Below, in pieces: positions 1-12,419 of a DNA stretch of 64,000 nt (position 1 is its first letter; each line of letters starts with the position of its first letter). A program made the position numbers and the translations under genes. A model generated the notes under the pieces. It saw only the letters and a program-made list of their open reading frames with translations, was not told the origin of the DNA and searched no databases. The DNA comes from Halichoerus grypus (Eukaryota; Chordata; Mammalia; Carnivora; Phocidae): NCBI RefSeq assembly GCF_964656455.1, contig NC_135719.1, forward strand, positions 77,223,562-77,287,561, given 5' to 3'.

Positions 1-850
1 TGATGTCTGGTTTTGGGTGGTTATATGTTCATAATAGATATATCTTCCTGATAAATTGACTTTTATAATTATAAAATGTTTCCCTTTTTTCTCTATGAAC
101 ATTTTTTATCTTAGAGTCTATTTTGTAGAGCCACTCCAGAGGTCTCACATGCAGATTATGGTTACTGTTGGCATGGTATAAGTTCTTCACTCCTTTTACT
201 TGCAAGCTGTTGTGTCTTTGAATCTATAAAGTGTGTGTTATAGAGAGCATACATTGAATCTTTTCTTCTAAATGTACTTTGAGAGTCTCCTCCTTTTATT
301 GGTGTGTGTAATCCATTTATAGATAATATAATTATTAAACTGTTGGATTTATGTCTGCCATGTTGCTATCTGATTTTTATATATCTCATGCTCTTTTTGT
401 TTCTCTCTTCCTCCTTTATTGTCTTCTTTTGTGTTAGATATTTTCTAGTCTTCCATTTTAATTCCTTTGTTGAGGTGTTTGGGTTTTTTACTACTTTTTT
501 AGTTATATTCTTAGTGGCTGTCCTAGGCATCTTGGTATGTATTTAACTTGTGACACTCTACCTCGAATTAATACTAACTTAACAAGTAAAATAAAGCAAC
601 TCTCCTCCAGTATTCTATTCTCACCTTCCTCCTTGTTTAAAATATAAGAACAAAAGAGAAATGAATATATTTATACCATATTTTATATTTACGTACATAA
701 TTACTTTTACCAGTGCTCTTTATTCCTGCATGTGGATTCTAGTTACTATCTGGTATCATTTTGTTTCAACCTGAAGAACTTCCCTTAGTATTTCTTACAA
801 GGCCAGCCTGGTTGCCTTGTACGTATTTCTTACAAGTATTTGCTGATGGA
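1..850 (-). mobile_element. Ancient LINE-1 fragment (antisense)
   Basis: AT-rich text such as aatccatttatagataatat (about 310-329) and the passage around 700-850 match, by memory, the reverse complement of an old mammalian L1/HAL1 internal region. It is heavily diverged and has no clear ends; the left edge lies outside the window. Subfamily not assigned. Confidence 0.5.
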
Positions 851-1121
851 CCTGCTTGCGGGTCAGATAACACATTCAGAGTTGAAACAATTTTAGGTCT
901 GTCCTGGATTTTGCTTTCTGCTTGCCCAAAACCTCACATTCAGCCAGAGATGAGTAGATAGCTACGTCCCTCCCCAGTCCTTCCTGAGCATGTGTGTGGC
1001 CTTGCTTATGGTCCGCCCCACCTTCTTAGAACTTCTTTGGTCTGAAGCTAGAGGAAGGTATGAGGACAGCCTCAGGCTGAAATACCATAGATTCCTACTT
1101 TTCTTACCAAGGCTCATTATT

Positions 1122-1323
1122 TTTTTTAATTTTTTAAAGATTTTATTTATTTATTTGAGAGAGAGAGGACACAAGCATGGGGAGCAACAGGCAGAGAGGC
1201 AGAGGGAGAAGCAAACTCCCCGCTGAGCAGGGAGGCGATTCGGGGCTCGATCCCAGGACCCTGGGATCATGACCCGCGCCGAAGGCAGACACTTAACTGA
1301 CTGAGCCACCGAGGTGCCCCACA
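1122..1323 (-). mobile_element. CanSINE (SINEC), antisense
   Basis: Reads as the reverse complement of an arctoid tRNA-Lys SINE: T-rich tail and AAAGATTTTATTTATT at left, then the CT-rich region as GAGAGAGA, then ctgagccaccgaggtgcccc at right. A target-site duplication aaggctcattatt lies at 1109-1121 and 1324-1336 (13/13), so this is a single retrotransposition with preserved flanks. Confidence 0.95.
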
Positions 1324-3409
1324 AAGGCTCATTATTAAAAAAAAAAAAAATGTATTTCTTAATTTGTTGTATGCCTTTGGCCAATTTCTAGAGTCCTAAA
1401 ACAATTGTTTTGGATGATTTTTGCCCCCATTCTATTATTATTTTGTGGGGGAGAGGATTTCCTGAACTCCTCACTCAGCTGTTCTGGATGGTCCCCCCGT
1501 CAGTGGGGGAAATTCTTGATTCTCTGAGCCACAGGATGTTTTAGAAAAAAGGAGGACTACTGAAAAATAAACCCATGCAGCAGGGATGGGGGCTGCAAAA
1601 GCCATAGTACTTGAATTTTCCAAGAGCTGGGAAGTGAAAGATAGAAAAAATAATTTGTAAGTAGATTCTCCTCTCCTATCTTTTTTGAGAAACCAACAGA
1701 ACATGCTGTGTACAATGGAAACCAGAAGGAAGGGAGGTGGCCTTCTGGAAAAGCAAATTAAAGTTAAACGAATAGGCAAGGAAGAAGAAAGAACAATGAG
1801 GAAGAAAGGTTAAAGTTTGCTTGTGCTGTCTCATCATCCCCTGGCAGTTGCTGGGAGCTGTCCAATAGGACACATGAATGATGGGAGAGGTGAGGGAGCC
1901 TCAAATCCTGCTGATGAGTAGACACTATCCAGCTGTCCCGAGTTTAACCTTACGATGGAAACAATACATAAATAATTGTGTTATGGTAATAGTATGGTAA
2001 ATATTCAGAATCCTCTGAGATCTTACTTGAATTAAACAAAAGAAGTCCTTGCAAAAATCTGAGAACATAGTGGGGCGGTGGTTGAAGTGGGAAGCGGGAA
2101 AAAAAAAGCTGGGATGAGCTAGGTACCATTGTAGTTCGTTCTGAATCTAGACACCATCTTATCCCTATCCTGGATACCTCTGGGTCTCTTCCCCAAGGTT
2201 CTGGAGTAGAATGTGAACACCGTGAAGCCATTCAGAGGTCATGTCTGTTTCCCCACTGTCCCCAGTGCCAGGCCTGTGGGTAGGATGTGTTCTGTTCTGA
2301 GGGAAGGAGGGATCTGCCTTTAGTCCAGTGGAAAAGTATTATATTGAGAGGTTTGAAGGGACAAAATGAAGCAATCTAGCAATGAGAACCCACAGAACAA
2401 AATTAGACCCAGAAGTGCCCTGGCAATAATAGGTTGTACCTTTCCTATTTTCCAGGTGGAAAATGAAGCACAAGAGGCTTAGAGGCACTCTAAATATTAT
2501 AGGTTCGTGGCAATGACTGTAACTTGGGTTTTCCAGCCCTCCGTGTAGTTGCCCTTTCAAACTACAAAAATGCTAAAAACCTCTTTTATCTTTTCATCTT
2601 TTTTTTTTTTCTTAATCACACAAACAAACACTCTTTATTTAACTGGTGTCATTATTTAACTGGTGTCATTGTTTCTAATAAACTCAAAATTTTAAAAAAG
2701 GGTGGGGGGCAGGGGTTGTGGGACTCTGCAGCTGGGCTGAACATACTGGGGAAACGGTACTAATTTTTTCCTTGAATCTGGAATTGGGAAGTCATTCCTG
2801 ACTGGGTTTTGTATTCCCAAACCTTCACCTCATGTCCTCATGGCATTCTCTTTCCCACTCTCTGTATCCTATGATATCTCAGATGGTCCTTAGCATTTCC
2901 GGAGCACCTCCCGTGGGCCAGAGTGCACACTGGTGAGAAGGCCCTCCCTGCCTGTAATCCACTGGTGTTCTGTCCTCATCGCATGCACTTGGCATTTTTG
3001 TATACAAAATTGGAATTGTCACTTCATAACCTGGGTGTTCTTAGGGCTTGTTAAGCCTTTGCATTAGGCTTAAATAAGTCTTTTCTCAGCATGTGTCCAG
3101 ATTAATAGGTAACCAAATACACTGTAAATGCAGGGGAGAACTCCTCAGAAATTGACCCAAGGAAAAGCCCTGACGTTATTTATACATTCAACCAATTCTC
3201 AGTCCCCTGGGGCAGTGATGCAGTTGCACAGGGGATGGGTCTATTTCCCCCTTCCTCCTCTTAGCCTTTGCTCTCCAGAAGGCTCACCAGTGTACCCATC
3301 AAGGGGATGGGAAATGAAGGCTTATTTTGCCATCTGTGGAGGTTTGTGGTCTCCCTGTATTGACAGGATTTAATTATAAGACTTTTTGAAAAACTATGAC
3401 CGAGTCAGA

Positions 3410-3700
3410 CAGAAACACACATTCAGGCTAGGAGAGCCACAACAGAGAGAGCAAGAGAGATGGCGGCAGAGGGAACACTAAGGAGGGGACACAAAGGCAG
3501 AGAGGAAGGATGTGGAGAGATGGGGGGGAATTGCTGAGAAGGAGAGGGGAGGGCACACAGGAAGTCAGGAGGAGACATCCACGGGGGGAGCTGGTGTGTA
3601 CGTGCACACATAAAACCTTTATGAGGAAAACACATGCAGAGACATGAAAAACATGGAGAGAGAAAAAGACAGAAAGGGAGAGAGAAGACAAAAATATGGA
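3410..3700. repeat. Purine-rich (GA-rich) tract
   Basis: About 290 nt dominated by GAGA, GGAGA and AAAGA words on the + strand, with no clean repeat unit. The two overlapping open frames on the other strand (low-complexity Ser/Leu/Pro) are consequences of this composition and are not genes. Confidence 0.5.
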
Positions 3701-3803
3701 TGGAGGTGATAGAAACCCTTCCAACCTTAGGTTTAACCTATTCCAAGAGGAATCTGTGATGGTTCGAAAGAACTGTAAGTTTTATTTTTAAAAGTGTTCT
3801 TAT

Positions 3804-3996
3804 CGAGGTTCCTGGGTGGCTCAGTCGTGAAGCGTCTGCCTTCGGCTCAGGTCATGATCCCAGCGTCCTGGGATCGAGCCCCGCATCAGGCTCCCTGCTC
3901 AGCAGGAAGCCTGCTTCTCCCTCTCCCACTCCCCGTGCTTGTGTTCCCTCTCTCGCTGTGTCTGTCTCTGTCAAATAAATAAATAAAATCTTTTTA
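3804..3996 (+). mobile_element. CanSINE (SINEC), sense
   Basis: tRNA-like head cctgggtggctcagtcgtga, internal gggatcgagccccgcatcag, CT-rich region and a CAAATAAATAAATAAAATC tail. Flanked by a 14-bp duplication aaaagtgttcttat at 3790-3803 and 3997-4010. Confidence 0.95.
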
Positions 3997-4270
3997 AAAA
4001 GTGTTCTTATTTAAAAAATGAGAAAGCGTGGCAGAAGGCACAGGTCTTTTCCCTTTGTTGATGAAACGTCTTTAACATCGAGTCAGCCATTTTCTTCTGT
4101 GGCTCTGTTGGTTGGCACACGTCGATGTGTGGTCATCCACTTAGTGACCACTGCAGGAAGCAGTGCCTGGTGCCCGACGTGGGGCAGGTAGGAACCAGGA
4201 TCCGGCAGATGTGTGTCAGGGTCCCTGCCGAAGGCCCAGCGTCTGAGCCGTGTCCATCTTGTGTTCTCAG

Positions 4271-4439
4271 TGGAAACAATCGCACAGCTGCGCCTGTCGC
4301 CCTGCCAATAGCAGAGGTCCTGCAGACCTTGCAGGACTTGATTGCCTACTTTCAGCCCCCAGAGGAGGAGATGCAGCACGAAGACAAACAGAACAAGCTC
4401 CGCTCACTCAAGAACAGACAGAACCTTTTCAAGGAAGAA
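4271..4439 (+). CDS. RYR3: RYR3 exon: RIH/armadillo solenoid, local residues 1-56
   Basis: 169 nt. The first base completes a serine codon and the exon ends after a full codon (phase 0 donor gaa|gtaagt). It encodes part of the N-terminal RIH (RYDR_ITPR) helical solenoid of the cytoplasmic cap, including [29 protein letters not shown] and a terminal KEE. The [10 protein letters not shown] block is shared by all RyR paralogues, while the [11 protein letters not shown] block favours RYR3. Acceptor ttctcag. An open frame extends upstream to 4125, but that part is intron because the acceptor and family alignment start at 4271. Confidence 0.93.
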
Positions 4440-5798
4440 GTAAGTCAAAAAAATTAAAAATTGAGATTCTCTTTGTGAGAGAATAAATACATAAATTCCC
4501 AGAGCTAAAATATCCCTATGATTGCATTTAGCTTTGTCTCCATGCATGCACATAGTTACGAAAGAACAAGAGAGAAAGGACGCTGGGAAGAAAAGGATTC
4601 GTCGGAAGCCCACCTTCCCTGTCCAGCGCGCGTGGTTACGCTCCCAGTACACGTTGTAACCATGCGCCTGGGCACACTCCAACCAAACTGTCTTTGAAAG
4701 CTCCAATGCCACAGTGCACATGTATATCCCAAATCTATTTTCAGTAAATCTCATAAAGCATGGCATTGGCTGTGTTTCCCAAATTTTAGAAGATGTCAGA
4801 ATTACCTAGGAAACCTGTTTGAAAAAATACAAATGCCCAGGTTCTACCACATCAGAAATGACTGACGACCTTAGTTTGAAAGATAACAAAGCCGGGTCTT
4901 AGAACCTGAGCGTCTGAGTCACTAGGGATGAGACCTGGATGCAAGGAAAAACTAATGTGGGACTCAGGAGGCCCTGGCTCAAGTTCTGGCTCCATCCCTG
5001 GCTAGGTGTGATCTTAGAAAAGTCACATGCCTTCTTTGACTTGGATGTGATGATTTGGCAATAACAGGTCATGGTCACACTCCTGCAGTGCCCCCGTTCC
5101 TGGGGACAGGGGTTGTCCCTTGGGCGTTTCCAAAGTTAATGGCATATAGACCCATTCCTGCTCAGTCTCCTGATTCAAGCAGACCGGCTCTGGGGACATG
5201 ATCCCTGAAAGGCTATTGAAACAATATCTCTTTAAGAATAAGCACAGATGTTTTCACTGGGTGGCATCGTATTGTAATTTAGAAGAAAAGCAGTTAAAAT
5301 CCACTTTTGGTTTTATTGTTTCTAAATCCTACCCTTTTGACAGGGGAGAGGGAGGAAGCAAGCATGGTTGTCTTGTGCATCTGAATGGAATTTCTTGAAC
5401 TTCCTTTAGATTTAACAGGAAAATAGGAACTGTATCAAGGGCTGTTTCTGGGTGAGTCAGAATCATTTCACACCAGGCCCAGAGCAAGCTTTTGTGAGAC
5501 TCATTCATGCTCCCTCTTTCGATATGTCCTTAGATGGAGTTAAACACATGGGGGCAAACCCGTCATGAGGAAACTGCTAACTTGCTCCCCCCCCATGGAT
5601 GCTATTTCATGTCTCTGGGGCATAAGAATGTATATTTTGTTTTTAGGAAGAAAACAAAACCCAAACTGGCACCGTGAAGGTCTGTGTGCACATAAGCATT
5701 ATCAGCTATAAAAGGTGAATGACCTGGGAGGGAAAAGAACAAAAGGATCCTGCTTTCTTAATCGGGAGCTTTCACTTTGCCCTGCATCTCCTTCACAG
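4440..5798 (+). other. RYR3: Intron, 1.36 kb
   Basis: Phase 0 intron, gtaagt ... ttcacag. It contains a diverged MER5-like or related DNA-transposon remnant at about 4770-4920 (weak), a MIR relic at about 4925-5060, and otherwise unassigned sequence. Confidence 0.85.
4925..5060 (+). repeat. MIR relic
   Basis: Shows the MIR core order: a ctggctc block, then gtgatcttagaaaagtcaca, corresponding to the consensus words TGTGACCTTGGGCAAGTCAC. Diverged; edges approximate. Confidence 0.6.
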
Positions 5799-5934
5799 GG
5801 AATGTTGGCCCTTGTGTTAAACTGCATTGACCGCTTAAATATCTACAACAGCGTAGCACACTTTGCAGGGATTGCAAGGGAGGAGAGCGGCATGGCTTGG
5901 AAAGAGATCCTGAACCTGCTGTACCAGCTGCTGG
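5799..5934 (+). CDS. RYR3: RYR3 exon: RIH solenoid, local residues 57-101
   Basis: 136 nt starting on a codon boundary and ending one base into the next codon (ctg g|gtaagc). Encodes [20 protein letters not shown] then [20 protein letters not shown] and LYQLL. This follows directly on the KEE of the preceding exon and gives the universal RyR junction KEEGM. Helical repeat segment of the N-terminal cap region; no disruption seen. Acceptor ccttcacag at 5790-5798. Confidence 0.95.
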
Positions 5935-6036
5935 GTAAGCACACGCACAACCTCTCCCTGGGAAGATTTCCAAGGGGGTGGGGGGTCTCTACAGCTTGGC
6001 CGAGGATCATCTAGCTTCATTCTTAGAAGCTTTTTC

Positions 6037-6218
6037 TTTTTTCTTTAAGATTTTATTTATTTGAGAGAAAGAGAGAGCACAAGCAGGGGGAGTGGGAGAG
6101 GGAGAAGCAGACTTTCCACTAAGCAGGGAGCCAGACGCGGGGCTCGATCCCAGGACCCTGGGAATCATGACCTGAGCCGAAGGCAGACGCTTAACGACTG
6201 AGCCACCCAGGTGCCCCT
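6037..6218 (-). mobile_element. CanSINE (SINEC), antisense
   Basis: TTAAGATTTTATTTATTTGAG at left through gactgagccacccaggtgcc at right, the reverse complement of an arctoid CanSINE. The flanks (agaagctttttc / ggaagccttttc) are an imperfect duplication, so the exact edges are approximate and the copy looks older than the others. Confidence 0.92.
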
Positions 6219-6999
6219 TGGAAGCCTTTTCTAACCATTTGATTCTCACCCAGCCATTCATTCTGTTAGCCAGCAGCTTATTGTGCTTCCCACACTTAGA
6301 GCAAGAAGTCAGCAGCAAGTGAAAGCAGGTGGGGATCAGTTTTGCCAAAACTACCCATAAAACCCTTGACAGTCACTTACTCTTTCTGAACCTCAGTCCC
6401 TCGTCTTTAAAATGAGGGAACAAGACTCGAACGTGTTTGCAGTGCCCTCCACGTTTAGACTTGGACACCTGCATGTTAAGGACGGTTCCTCTTTGTAGCT
6501 CTCTGACCTCTCACTGGCCGACTGTCGGTCAGTCGTGATTCCTACTGCTATTTCCTTTTGGTGGGAGGAATAAAGGCAGAGAGTAAGGAAGTTCCAGCAC
6601 CCAGCCTTTCTTCTCACAGCACGGAGTGGGGGTGATGTCCCGCGGCCTGCAGTAACCAGCGCCTCCACACGGGCCCAAACCACCACACTGTGCAGGGGAG
6701 GCAGCGGAAGACAGTGTTGGCCTGTGTGAGAAGGTGGCCACCGGTAGTTGCCCAGATGTGATGACGAGGCAGCATTTTGGGGTTTTGCTCTGAAGTGTAT
6801 GTCCCATTAGAGGGAGTCCATAGAAAGTTGAGTGGGCCAGAGGGGAGCCAGAGACGTCAGGTTGTACCCCTTCTCAATGTCAAGGGTCAGGCTGATTAGA
6901 CTACCACTGTTCTGTGTGACCTTGTAAAACCCCTTCCAACTCTAATACCTTCCAACTCTAATGGTATGTATGGCTCAAACTCAGTAATTTTTACAACAG

Positions 7000-7190
7000 T
7001 AGTAGTTAATAGTTACAGAGCTTTTTGTGCCAAGCAGTGGAATATCTCTTTTAGATCTGCAGAACAACACTTTGAGGTCTAGGTACCCTTACCCATTTAG
7101 TCCTGAATCAGAAGAAACTGATGCACAGAAATGTCATAACTTCCCTAAGGCCATACATGTAGTAAATGCTAGAACTATGGTGTGAGGCCA
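7000..7190 (-). repeat. MIR relic (antisense)
   Basis: Antisense MIR order: a gccaagcagtggaatatctc block (consensus GTGCCAGGCACTGTTCTAAG), a cccatttagtcctgaatcag block (consensus CCCATTTTACAGATGAGGAA), then ccctaaggccatacatgtag (consensus CCCAAGGTCACACAGCTAGT). Diverged. Confidence 0.65.
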
Positions 7191-7497
7191 GCTGACCCCC
7201 CCCCGCCCCCGCACCCAGCTTGTTGCAGCTGACCTGGAAATTGCACTGAATTCTGCCTTCCTCCAACTGTGCAGATACAAAGGAGAGGTCCTGAGGAAGA
7301 CCTTTCCTTATCCAAGTATCTTTCAGGCGGCTGTAAAACCCATCTTTGAAAACCAACAGTATGAGGAGCAAGCACATGAACCCAGTTTACATGGATTTGT
7401 TGCAGAGGCCAGGTCCATGGAAGGAAGGTTGCTGGGTCTAGCTTAGTGAAAATCTACTGACCGTGTATTCTCTCCCTCCCATAGCAATATCATCTAC

Positions 7498-7680
7498 CAG
7501 TGGTTCTCAGACATGAGCAGGCATCAGAATCAACTGGAGGGCCAGTTAAAACACTAATGCTGGGTCCCATCCCCAGAGTTTCTGATTCAGTAGATCTGGG
7601 ATAAGGCCGGAGAATTAGCATTTCTAACAAGTTCTCCGGTGACACATTCCAATCCTGGGACCACACTTCGGGAACCATTG
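7498..7680 (+). mobile_element. MER5A-type non-autonomous hAT DNA transposon
   Basis: About 183 nt with imperfect terminal inverted repeats (cagtggttctca at left, gggaaccattg at right) and the diagnostic internal words gcatcagaatcaactggagg and agagtttctgattcagtaga. Length and ends match a nearly complete MER5A. The element is fixed throughout placental mammals and inactive. Confidence 0.88.
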
Positions 7681-8206
7681 TCATATGCTGATGTGTTTTA
7701 GATATTTTAGAGTTTCACGTTTCCTTATTATTTGCCTGTTAGTTTAACCAACCTTTCCAGCTCTTTTCACTAGGATGCCTCTCTTTAGCTCTGAAAAATA
7801 GCAAATCTCTAGCTAGGGTTAAGAACAGTGCAAAGAATGGAGTTCTTAAACCAGTAACCAAGCAGATATTGTCTTATCACTATCTGAAGTAATTCTATTA
7901 GTTTGTGTGTTCATTGTGTCTTTTGTCTTCTTTGTAAAGGCAGGAGATTTGCTGTTGGTTTCCCACTGCTCTGTTCCCAGCAAGTGGACAGATGTTCAGT
8001 ACATAGATTCTCTGGAATATTTGAGTGAATGGTAGATTTTTACTCTTCCAAATATAGGAACAACTGTATCCAAGGGCTTGGAAGGGGAAGATTGTTATAC
8101 TCAGTTCCTTTTAGTTGCTAAGCAGATGAAGTATTCGACAGCTTCCCAGGTTCTTATGCTCATCCGTATGCCCTTTAACCTGCATGTTCAAATGTGTCCT
8201 TTGCAG

Positions 8207-8302
8207 CTGCTCTCATTCGTGGAAACAGAAACAACTGCGCTCAATTCTCTAACAACCTTGATTGGCTAATCAGCAAACTGGACAGACTAGAATCTTCCTC
8301 AG
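8207..8302 (+). CDS. RYR3: RYR3 exon: RIH solenoid, local residues 102-133
   Basis: 96 nt, phase 1 to phase 1 (two bases complete an Ala codon; one base g is left for the following Gly). Encodes [20 protein letters not shown] then [11 protein letters not shown]. This is the conserved RyR 'LIRGNR-NCA-FS-NLDWL' helix pair. Acceptor tttgcag, donor gtaaga. No disruption. Confidence 0.95.
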
Positions 8303-10072
8303 GTAAGAATTGACAGGAAACAACTGTAGAAGGTGGGGTTTGTTTTTTTTTTTCTTTCTGTAAAAAAAAAAGAAAAAGTAAAAAAGTTGAATCTTTGAAT
8401 AATTCTTTCTTCCACTGAGTTGTAAACAACCCTCAAATAATTACCCCAACAAAAAGAAAGTCCTAAATCTTCCTGGCACTGCTCTGGCTTTATTTAACAA
8501 CTCTAACCCAGACTTCAACGATTTCCTTTTCTGTTTCATTTTTCACTTTGTGTGTTCATCTCCATCCCCTGGATCCTTTAATCGCCTACCCCCCCGCCAC
8601 CCCACATCCCAGGTTTCTGGTCTCCTCCCTTGTTGCCTGCACTCTTTTTCTCAGGGTTTCTAAATCCTCTCTGGACACACTTCTCCTAACTGTTTGGGTT
8701 AGAAGCAGACTGAAGGATGAGGAGAGGAGGAAATGATGGTTTCCCCCTCTAAAACCTCAATCACCCTTGACATTGTATCTATAATCTTTCTTGATGACTC
8801 ACAGAGAATTTGAACCAGAGAGTAGTTATCGAGGGTAAGTGGCTGCAGTGAGGTTCAGAAGTTGTCTTCCTCAGTTATGAGTGAACATGACAGATGTGGG
8901 CCCCTCTCTGGACGCTGAAAGGTTTGATGCTTTTTTCATTGTCTAGAGATGGCTGGAGCTTGAACAGACAGACCAAAGGAAGGCTCTCTTAAGGACTATC
9001 TACCTACACCTATGTCTTCCCAAGCCTCTGTTTTCTTCAGTGCCTCCTCTATGGGCCAGATTACATTTCATAGTAATTTATAAAAGCCTCGAGAAACACA
9101 GAACCAAGGGGAATTTTCTCAGTAAAACCAATAAAGATATTGGCTAACCACTTCCCTTGCAGTTTCATCATGGTGTGTTACCCTTGTAGGTGCCAGGCTG
9201 CGAGGGCACCAGCTAGCTTTCCTTTAGCCTTCGCTTAATACAGAAAACCATGCAGCGTGCTGAGAAAAGGGGCAAAGACAAATAGTCTTTATTTAGTGAG
9301 TTTATAGTTTGCTTGATAACACCAGTACTTCTGAAATGAAAATAATTTCTGGGGTGGGTCCTAGAAAAATTCTCATTCAAGGAATACTCCAGATATTTTC
9401 TAAATTACTTGAAGGACGTTTAGAATTTATAGTAAACTGGGCATTTGCTTTTTTATATATGTTTAGGTATTGCTTGGCTTGACCAAATTAATAATTTCAT
9501 TTTACAGCCACTTCTCTGTAATTTTTTTAAATTGAAGTATAACTAACTGACATACAGTGTTATATTAGTTTCAGGTGTACAACATAGTTGAGTCTACGAT
9601 TCTATACAATACTCCGTGCTCATCAAGATAAGTGTACTCTTCATCCCCATCTCACCCACCTTCCCTCTGGTAACCACCAGTTCTTTATATTTGAGTCTCT
9701 TTTTTCTTTATTTCTTAAATTCCACATAGGAGTGAAATTATCTGGTATTTGTTTTTCTCTGACTAATTTCACTTGCTGCTTATCTCTATTTTGACATAGA
9801 AGGATCCATGTCTGTCCAGGAAGGAGGGAGGTGCGGCCAATACTAAATAAAACTCCCCTCTGAATTACAGACGAGGTAGGCCGCCGAGGCTCCTGAAGTC
9901 TACAAGACATGGCCACAGTCTGTCTTCTGGCCAGAAATATTTAATAGAGTCAAGGAACCGATAATATCCTGTCCCTTCAGGATTGTCTTTTCACTCATAA
10001 TTTGGGTTTCTAGATGATGGTCGGTTCCGCAGCTTATTTCATGTCCAGGTGATTTTTGTGACATTCATGCAG
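8303..10072 (+). other. RYR3: Intron, 1.77 kb
   Basis: Phase 1 intron, with a homopolymer-rich T/A stretch at 8340-8385 and an antisense L1 3' end at about 9515-9790. No other recognisable feature. Confidence 0.85.
9515..9790 (-). mobile_element. LINE-1 3' end (L1MA-like), antisense
   Basis: Contains ttagtttcaggtgtacaaca (9568-9587), the reverse complement of the TGTACACCTGAAACTAATAT end of many L1MA/L1MB copies, followed by the G-rich 3' UTR read as C-rich. Severely 5'-truncated; edges approximate. A related sense copy lies at 41140-41725. Confidence 0.8.
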
Positions 10073-10191
10073 GTATCTTGGAAGTTTTACACTGCATCTT
10101 GATTGAAAGCCCAGAAGCCTTAAATCTGATAGCCGAGGGCCACATCAAGTCCATCATCTCCTTATTGGATAAGCATGGACGGAATCACAAG
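10073..10191 (+). CDS. RYR3: RYR3 exon: RIH solenoid, local residues 134-173
   Basis: 119 nt, phase 1 start, phase 0 end (cac aag|gtgggt). Encodes [20 protein letters not shown] then [20 protein letters not shown]. The second half is nearly invariant across RyR1-3. Part of the last helices of the N-terminal solenoid preceding SPRY1. Acceptor catgcag at 10066-10072. Confidence 0.96.
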
Positions 10192-10744
10192 GTGGGTGTC
10201 TGGAAGAAGAACCCAAACAGGGATGGCCTTGACCTGGCTTTTCCCTCCCTGCTGCTTCATAACCGGTGTGTGTTACTGAGAGCATGTGGACTAATCTCTT
10301 TCTCAGCTTTGATTTGGGGGTGGGGGTGAACCTTGGGAAACTGAGGATCTGAAAGACCCTTCCTTGCCTAGGAGCACACTCCAAGCCAGACAGTCATACT
10401 GGGTCTTGCATGTTCTCTCTCTCTGTTTCCACCGGCTTCCCAAGCCCCACTCACTGTCTTCAGCCCTGAGCACACAGCTGACGGGGGGAGGCCCTGAGTT
10501 AGGAGGGTCTGGACAAGGCCAACTGCAGGACTGGCTCCCACCCTCGGGCCCAGGAACTCAGTAGTGGAACAGCTAATACCAAGCTGTATAAAGAAGAGAT
10601 ACAAAAATCAGATAAAACTAGTATAGAAAGTCTTGGCAACTGGCTTGTTAGTGAATGAAATCAGATTTGCCCTGAGTCGAACCAAGTGAAGTAAATGAAT
10701 CTACATGAGCAAGTTAGAGGACTGAAGCTGCCAGGCCTTCCCTT

Positions 10745-10945
10745 TTTTTTTTTTTTAAAGATTTTATTTATTTATTTGACAGAGAGAGACACAGTGAGAG
10801 AGGGAACACAAGCAGGGGGAGTGGGAGAGGGAGAAGCAGGCTTCCCGCTGAGCAGGGAGCCTGATTCGGGGCTCAATCCCAGGACCCCGGGATCACGACC
10901 TGAGCCAAAGGCAGATGCTTAATGACTGAGCCACCCAGGCACCCC
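10745..10945 (-). mobile_element. CanSINE (SINEC), antisense
   Basis: T-tract, AAAGATTTTATTTATTTATT, GA-rich middle and gactgagccacccaggcacc. Near-duplicated flanks (aggccttccctttt at left, aggtccttccctttg at right) with one difference in the matched part. Confidence 0.93.
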
Positions 10946-12419
10946 AGGTCCTTCCCTTTGATACAAAACAGCTGTGTGACTTGGGGCTCAGTGATATCCT
11001 CTGGGCAGTGGAGATAATACCATTTCATTTACTAAGGTGGAAAGCTCTATCAATTTTTTGAGGTGTCTTAAAGTTCTACCTCTCTAATTATATGGTCCTA
11101 GTCTCTAATTATATGGCTAAGACAGAACAATCTGCAGGGAAAGTCTATTAAAATGTGTTTTTTCCTGACCTTTCAATATCTGCCCTGTAGATGGGGGGTT
11201 ACTGCCCTGACTAATGGGAGTGAACAGGAGCGTCCTCAGGCTGAGGGGGTGTATTTCAAGAGCAGGTGACATGAGGGGCAGCAGCTGTGCTCCTGCAGAG
11301 TGCAGAAAACTCGGCTTGGTCACTGGCCCTCCTCCTTTGGGGGCACTGCTCATTTGAGACACATCTTAGGGTCCAGGAGAGCAAGCCTCTACAGCATCGC
11401 TTAGGTGTGTCTGCCTTAGGAAGCAAAAAAGCCATGGTCCTTAGTATTGGTGAAATTGCTTGGCAAAGAAGAGAAAGAAATATGTGGGGCCTGTAATTGC
11501 TTTCCCAAATGTGGTAAATCAAAAGCAGGCATGAGGCTCCAGTGTTAGACCAGCGTCTGTCGGCTCCAACATGTTCCTTCCCGTCCACAAAGCATAATAA
11601 GAGTAATTGATAAGCACCCAAGTAACACATGGTCCAAGCCATGAGCTACATACAGATGTCAGGAGGAGCCCTCTGACGAGAGAAAAGCTGCTGTCTCGTT
11701 TCATTGCTCCTGGGTCTTTATGATCATACCACATAACGTGCTTAATGAATAACCAGCTTTGTTATGGCTTCTGTGAGCCAGAAGCCACAAAGCATGTAAT
11801 GGATGTCACTTGGTGGCAAGTGGATGACTATTCTGCCCATTCAAAGGGGAGAAATCGGAGCCTGAGTGAGCTGAAGGACTTTGCTACAAATCAATACCCA
11901 GTCTGATATGTGACCTGAGTGGACTAGCAGAGCAGTCTTTCATCTTCTAGAGCCAAGGCGCTGTTTGAGAAATTCCTGCGATGTTGTGAAAGTTCAGGCA
12001 ATATGTTCTCGGTACATAAAAGCCTCCTCTAGGATATATCCCTTTTTTGTCTTTTGGTGGATTTTTGGATGAATGTTGGCTTGCCATGAATTCAGGCCTT
12101 CCCTTAGAAATGATCTGAGTGGATAACACTTATTTTCAAAGAGAAACCTGTCCCAAATCATCACCAGGGCTATTTGTGGCCTGGTGATGAAAACAACGGC
12201 AAGGCCAGACTTCGGTTTTGATGCTTTCTCTTTGTTTGGAAAATGCCAACGTGTAGTGGTTTGCTCTCTAGGCGGCTCCTTTTTCTCCAGTCCTAGGTTT
12301 TCACATGTCTCTGATCTATTCACTTAGTTTTCCATGAAGACAGTGACTGAAAATATAGAGAATTTTTGAACCACCAGGCACCTCCCAGCTCTTCCAGTAA
12401 CAGCAGCAGTAATGATGAC

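Larger units (their letters stand above)
1..4270 (+). other. RYR3: Intron (3' part) upstream of the first exon in view
   Basis: Intronic sequence before the first recognisable exon. It holds an ancient L1 relic (about 1-850), CanSINEs at 1122-1323 and 3804-3996, and an A/G-rich stretch at about 3410-3700. The protein just before local residue 1 should end in a RyR solenoid exon. I searched all three + frames for it and saw no supported candidate. The acceptor (ttctcag) ends at 4270. Confidence 0.8.
5935..8206 (+). other. RYR3: Intron, 2.27 kb
   Basis: Phase 1 intron. Contains a CanSINE (6037-6218), a MIR relic (7000-7190), an almost complete MER5A-type element (7498-7680) and a weak L2-like tail near 7925-8035. 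Nothing gene-like in the rest. Acceptor tcctttgcag. Confidence 0.85.

Noticed and set aside
3423..3724. Overlapping antisense open frames
   Set aside because: Products of a GA-rich tract; low-complexity translations.
4125..4270. Upstream extension of the first RYR3 exon as coding
   Set aside because: The acceptor ttctcag ends at 4270 and family similarity begins at 4271-4272; upstream residues do not resemble RyR.
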